NCBI GenBank assembly: GCA_964013895.1
Contig: CAXGYF010000018.1
Coordinates: forward strand, 1-33,566
DNA length: 33,566 bases
Reading direction: 5' to 3'
Origin: MedAcidi-G1 sp002713545
Lineage (GTDB): Bacteria > Actinomycetota > Acidimicrobiia > Acidimicrobiales > MedAcidi-G1
Part shown: positions 31,523 to 33,566 of the stretch, in pieces
Numbering within the stretch: position 1 is the first letter of the stretch
Layout: each line of letters begins with the position of its first letter
Notes under the pieces: model-generated
Databases searched by the model: none
What the model saw: only the letters and a program-made list of their open reading frames with translations
Told to the model about the DNA's origin: nothing
Translations under genes and position numbers: made by a program

Positions 31523-32755
31523 ATGAGGATAAAAAGACTTATTAATGGCAGGCGTAGGTCTGTCCGTTTACCTCTTCATCCCAGATCCTACAGTGATGAT
31601 ATTCCTGCTTCAGGAGCGTGGTCAACAGAGCAAGGTGCAGGGAACCGTAATTTCCATGAAGTAGTAGATGGACGACCATTTGTTTTAGAGAGCGGAGAGA
31701 CTCTTGACCATATAACAATGGCTTATGAGACGTGGGGAGAACTTTCTCCAGAAGCGGATAATGCGATATTGGTCTGTCACGCGCTAACAGGCGATTCACA
31801 TGCCTACGGTGACGTTGAGTCCAGTCATGCGACCCCTGGCTGGTGGAATGGTCTTATTGGACCAGGTTGTGCATTGGATACCGAGAGGAATTTTATAGTT
31901 TGCATAAATGTTTTGGGGGGTTGTCAGGGCTCAACAGGCCCTGCGAGTATCAATCCAAAGACCGGCAGACCATTCGGTCATGATTTTCCTGTAGTAACAA
32001 TTCGTGACATCGTCAGATGTCAAAAGAGTGTTGCGGATAATTTGGGTATTGAAAAATGGCTTTGTGTGGTAGGCGGTTCAATGGGTGGAATGCAAGTACT
32101 TGAATGGGGAGTGATGTTTCCTGATCAAGTCTCTTCTTTAGCACCGTTGGCCACTACGTTAAGAGCAAGTGCGCAACAGATTGCGTGGAGTGCGATAGGC
32201 AGAACGGCCCTTTCGCTCGACCCTAGATTTAGGAATGGTAACTACTATGAGGCTGAGATAGGAGACGGTCCTACAGCGGGGCTTGCGATTGCGCGTTCTC
32301 TTGCTCAGACAACCTATAGAAGCGAAGGGGTTTACTCGGATAGGTTTGGCAGAGATCTAGTAGACCCACGCTCTGTTTATGGTTTATGGGATCGCTTCCA
32401 AGTCGAGTCTTATCTGGATTATCACGGTGAAAAGCTAGCAAGAAGATTCGATGCAAATAGTTACTTGATTCTTAATAGGGCAATGGATTTGCATGATATA
32501 GCGAGAGATAGAGGAAGTTTAAAGAGCGCATTGGAAAGAATTGCACGTGTGCCGGTAATAACTTTGAGCATTTCTTCAGACGCTTTATACCCCGCCTATC
32601 AGCAGGAAGAAATTATGGAAGCAGTTAATGAAGCTGGAGGAGAATGTGAATATCATATGGTCGACAGCCCAGATGGTCATGACGGCTTTCTTCTGGCAGT
32701 AAAAGAAATTGGAGTTCATTTAGAAAGTTTCTTTTCTAAGATCGGTGCCAGATAG
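31523..32755 (+). CDS. metX: Homoserine O-acetyltransferase
   Basis: Acylates homoserine for methionine synthesis. From ATG 31523 the alpha/beta-hydrolase product is 410 residues, with nucleophile Ser186 in GGSMGGMQVLEW, Asp353 in SISSDALYP and His386 in PDGHDGFL, plus HALTGDSHAYG and the oxyanion-region NVLGGCQGSTGPASI. A GTG at 31460 would add 21 residues translated from the riboswitch expression platform and is rejected; 31523 has GGAGG 4 nt upstream. The N-terminus (about 1-35) is basic and longer than in many MetX. A SAM riboswitch upstream fits feedback by the end product. Acetyl versus succinyl specificity cannot be settled by eye. Confidence 0.95.
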   Translation: MRIKRLINGRRRSVRLPLHPRSYSDDIPASGAWSTEQGAGNRNFHEVVDGRPFVLESGETLDHITMAYETWGELSPEADNAILVCHALTGDSHAYGDVESSHATPGWWNGLIGPGCALDTERNFIVCINVLGGCQGSTGPASINPKTGRPFGHDFPVVTIRDIVRCQKSVADNLGIEKWLCVVGGSMGGMQVLEWGVMFPDQVSSLAPLATTLRASAQQIAWSAIGRTALSLDPRFRNGNYYEAEIGDGPTAGLAIARSLAQTTYRSEGVYSDRFGRDLVDPRSVYGLWDRFQVESYLDYHGEKLARRFDANSYLILNRAMDLHDIARDRGSLKSALERIARVPVITLSISSDALYPAYQQEEIMEAVNEAGGECEYHMVDSPDGHDGFLLAVKEIGVHLESFFSKIGAR

Positions 32756-32802
32756 TTTTGAGTGCCATTTTTTAATGAGAACTGAGATGAATGAAACAGG
32801 AC

Positions 32803-32808
32803 TACGCT
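32803..32808 (+). promoter_or_regulatory. -10 element before small membrane protein gene
   Basis: TACGCT preceded by C, matching the TANCNT pattern of the window. Here it lies 21 nt upstream of the ATG, leaving room for GGGAAA (32815-32820) as a ribosome binding site. Confidence 0.35.
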
Positions 32809-32829
32809 TAGTTTGGGAAATGAACAACA

Positions 32830-33177
32830 ATGCTTAAAAGACTGACTTTTTCAACTACTATTGTTTTCTGTTTTTTGTTATGTTTTTTGCAAGTTGATTT
32901 TTCTTTAGCTCAGAATATGACAATTGAGACTATTCCTCCTGAGGTAGATGAAAGTGGTAACACAACTGAGGAGAGAATTGACCAGATTGTAGTGACTTTA
33001 AGAATTCTTGCTGGAGCTGCTCTGGTTGGAACTGCGGGTTATTGGTGGCATACAAAACCAAAAAATTTACCTACAAATAAAATAAAGACAACTGAGGCAG
33101 ACCAAGTCAAAATAAAAGATACAGAGGTTGGGTTTGAAACCAACGACACTTCTGAAGACGTAGAAGAAAATAACTGA
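32830..33177 (+). CDS. Small secreted or membrane protein of unknown function
   Basis: I do not recognise this 115-residue protein. It begins with a typical signal peptide or anchor (KR, then a hydrophobic stretch at 10-25, with a possible cleavage site after SLA-Q near 27). A short polar segment follows, then a second hydrophobic helix (about 57-73, VVTLRILAGAALVGTAGYWW) followed by HTKPK and a highly charged, acidic tail (about 80-115, ending DVEENN). If the signal is cleaved it would be a single-pass protein with a cytoplasmic acidic tail. It lies between metX and a tRNA gene, with its own promoter-like element. Low complexity makes function prediction unsafe. Confidence 0.7.
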   Translation: MLKRLTFSTTIVFCFLLCFLQVDFSLAQNMTIETIPPEVDESGNTTEERIDQIVVTLRILAGAALVGTAGYWWHTKPKNLPTNKIKTTEADQVKIKDTEVGFETNDTSEDVEENN

Positions 33178-33199
33178 TTCGAGATCTTCGAGAAGAACT

Positions 33200-33222
33200 G
33201 AAAGCATAATGCTTTCTTGATT
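33200..33222 (+). terminator. Candidate terminator before tRNA-Gly
   Basis: GAAAGCA and TGCTTTC form a perfect 7-bp stem with loop TAA, followed by TTGATT, 22 nt after the small membrane protein stop codon. The T tract is imperfect. Confidence 0.45.
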
Positions 33223-33240
33223 GGTAGGGTAATTGACTAC

Positions 33241-33313
33241 GCGGACGTAGCTCAGCTGGTAGAGCATCACCTTGCCAAGGTGAGGGTCGCGAGTTCAAAT
33301 CTCGTCGTCCGCT
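33241..33313 (+). tRNA. tRNA-Gly(GCC)
   Basis: A complete cloverleaf: acceptor GCGGACG pairs with CGTCCGC (33306-33312), the D arm is GCTCAGCTGGTAGAGC, and the anticodon stem TCACC/GGTGA encloses loop TTGCCAA with anticodon GCC. The T arm has GTTCAAATC. The discriminator base is T and the 3' CCA is not encoded, so it must be added by CCA nucleotidyltransferase. Length is 73 nt. Confidence 0.97.
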
Positions 33314-33360
33314 CAAATAGAGTAAATAAAGGTTAGTTGTTCACCAATGACTAGGAACAG

Positions 33361-33566
33361 ATGACGGAAATTAAGACGACTATCGATTTTGACCCAGATT
33401 TTTTAAGGGAACGGTATAAGTCTGAACGTGATAAACGCATCCGGCCTGATGGCAATGAACAGTATCTTGAAGCAACGGGATCTTTTTCGCACTTTTCAAA
33501 AGATAATCGTGGGGGGAAAGTCCTTGAAAGAAAGTCATTTAGTAACGAAGTTGATGTAGTTGTTAT
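33361..33566 (+). CDS. Baeyer-Villiger-type flavin monooxygenase, 5' fragment
   Basis: The window ends 68 codons into this gene. The visible N-terminus, with DFDPDFLRERYKSERDKR, IRPDGNEQY and NEVDVVV at the edge, resembles the pre-FAD-domain leader of actinobacterial cyclohexanone-monooxygenase-like NAD(P)/FAD enzymes; the GxGxxG motif would follow just outside. The ATG has AGGA (33353-33356) 4 nt upstream. Substrate unknown; the family call rests on this leader only. Confidence 0.6.
   Translation, partial: MTEIKTTIDFDPDFLRERYKSERDKRIRPDGNEQYLEATGSFSHFSKDNRGGKVLERKSFSNEVDVVV

Noticed and set aside
32820..32837. Five-codon mini-ORF (ATG AAC AAC AAT GCT TAA) overlapping the start of the 32830 gene
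   Set aside because: Too short to support; the GGGAAA before it can equally serve the larger gene.
33067..33316. Minus-strand open frames across the tRNA-Gly gene
   Set aside because: These are the common spurious reading of a tRNA antisense strand, with no start signal or family similarity.

Overview
The window is a compact, roughly 40% GC stretch of bacterial chromosome with almost all genes on the + strand. Its gene order (rpsO-pnp, dapB, dapA, RNase J, ftsK, rimO/pgsA/cinA, recA-miaB-miaA-dapF-hflX, lexA plus a LysM gene) follows the conserved backbone of Actinobacteria, like the Rv2719c-Rv2785c region of Mycobacterium tuberculosis. The low GC, tight spacing, frequent start-stop overlaps and a SAM-I/IV-like riboswitch suggest a small-genome, probably aquatic or marine, acidimicrobiia-like actinobacterium. 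The lineage is inferred from gene order and composition, not from a phylogeny.

Layout. 1-3080: rpsO with a structured leader, then pnp. 3108-7854: dapB, SURF1, a winged-helix protein of unknown function, dapA and RNase J. 7891-14458: ftsK, a Ca2+/Na+ antiporter-like protein, rimO, pgsA and cinA. 14500-14910: msrB on the minus strand. 14964-24040: recA under a LexA box, then miaB, miaA, dapF, hflX, dapC, dapD and dapE. 24051-25248: divergent lexA and a LysM membrane protein separated by four LexA-box-like sites. 25253-31290: a RibD-like reductase, type II thymidine kinase, large acyl-CoA dehydrogenase, lgt, a small class III cyclase-domain protein and a DEAD-box helicase. 31352-32755: a SAM riboswitch and metX. 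32803-33566: a small membrane protein, tRNA-Gly(GCC) and the start of a Baeyer-Villiger-type flavin monooxygenase.

How the genes work together. Six enzymes of the succinylase branch of diaminopimelate/lysine synthesis are present (dapA, dapB, dapC, dapD, dapE, dapF); ask, asd and lysA are not in the window. SOS control is visible as lexA, recA and a YneA/ChiZ-like LysM protein with matching CGAAC-N4-GTTCG operators. RNA metabolism (pnp, RNase J, DEAD-box helicase, miaA, miaB, rimO, hflX) is strongly represented.

The most striking global signal concerns translation starts. Eleven start codons that lack a clear Shine-Dalgarno sequence have a TANNNT hexamer, mostly TA[A/C/G]C[C/G]T, ending exactly 6 or 7 nt upstream; ftsK is a looser twelfth case at 9 nt. 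This is what leaderless transcripts would look like. Genes whose control needs a 5' leader (rpsO, recA, the LysM gene, metX) carry Shine-Dalgarno sequences instead. Other points to check are a catalytic Cys73-to-Ser change in DapF, an lgt gene with no ATG/GTG/TTG start, an E. coli-type DapD and the absence of recX. No mobile elements, CRISPR arrays or rRNA genes were seen, and no gene-free stretch exceeds about 300 bases.
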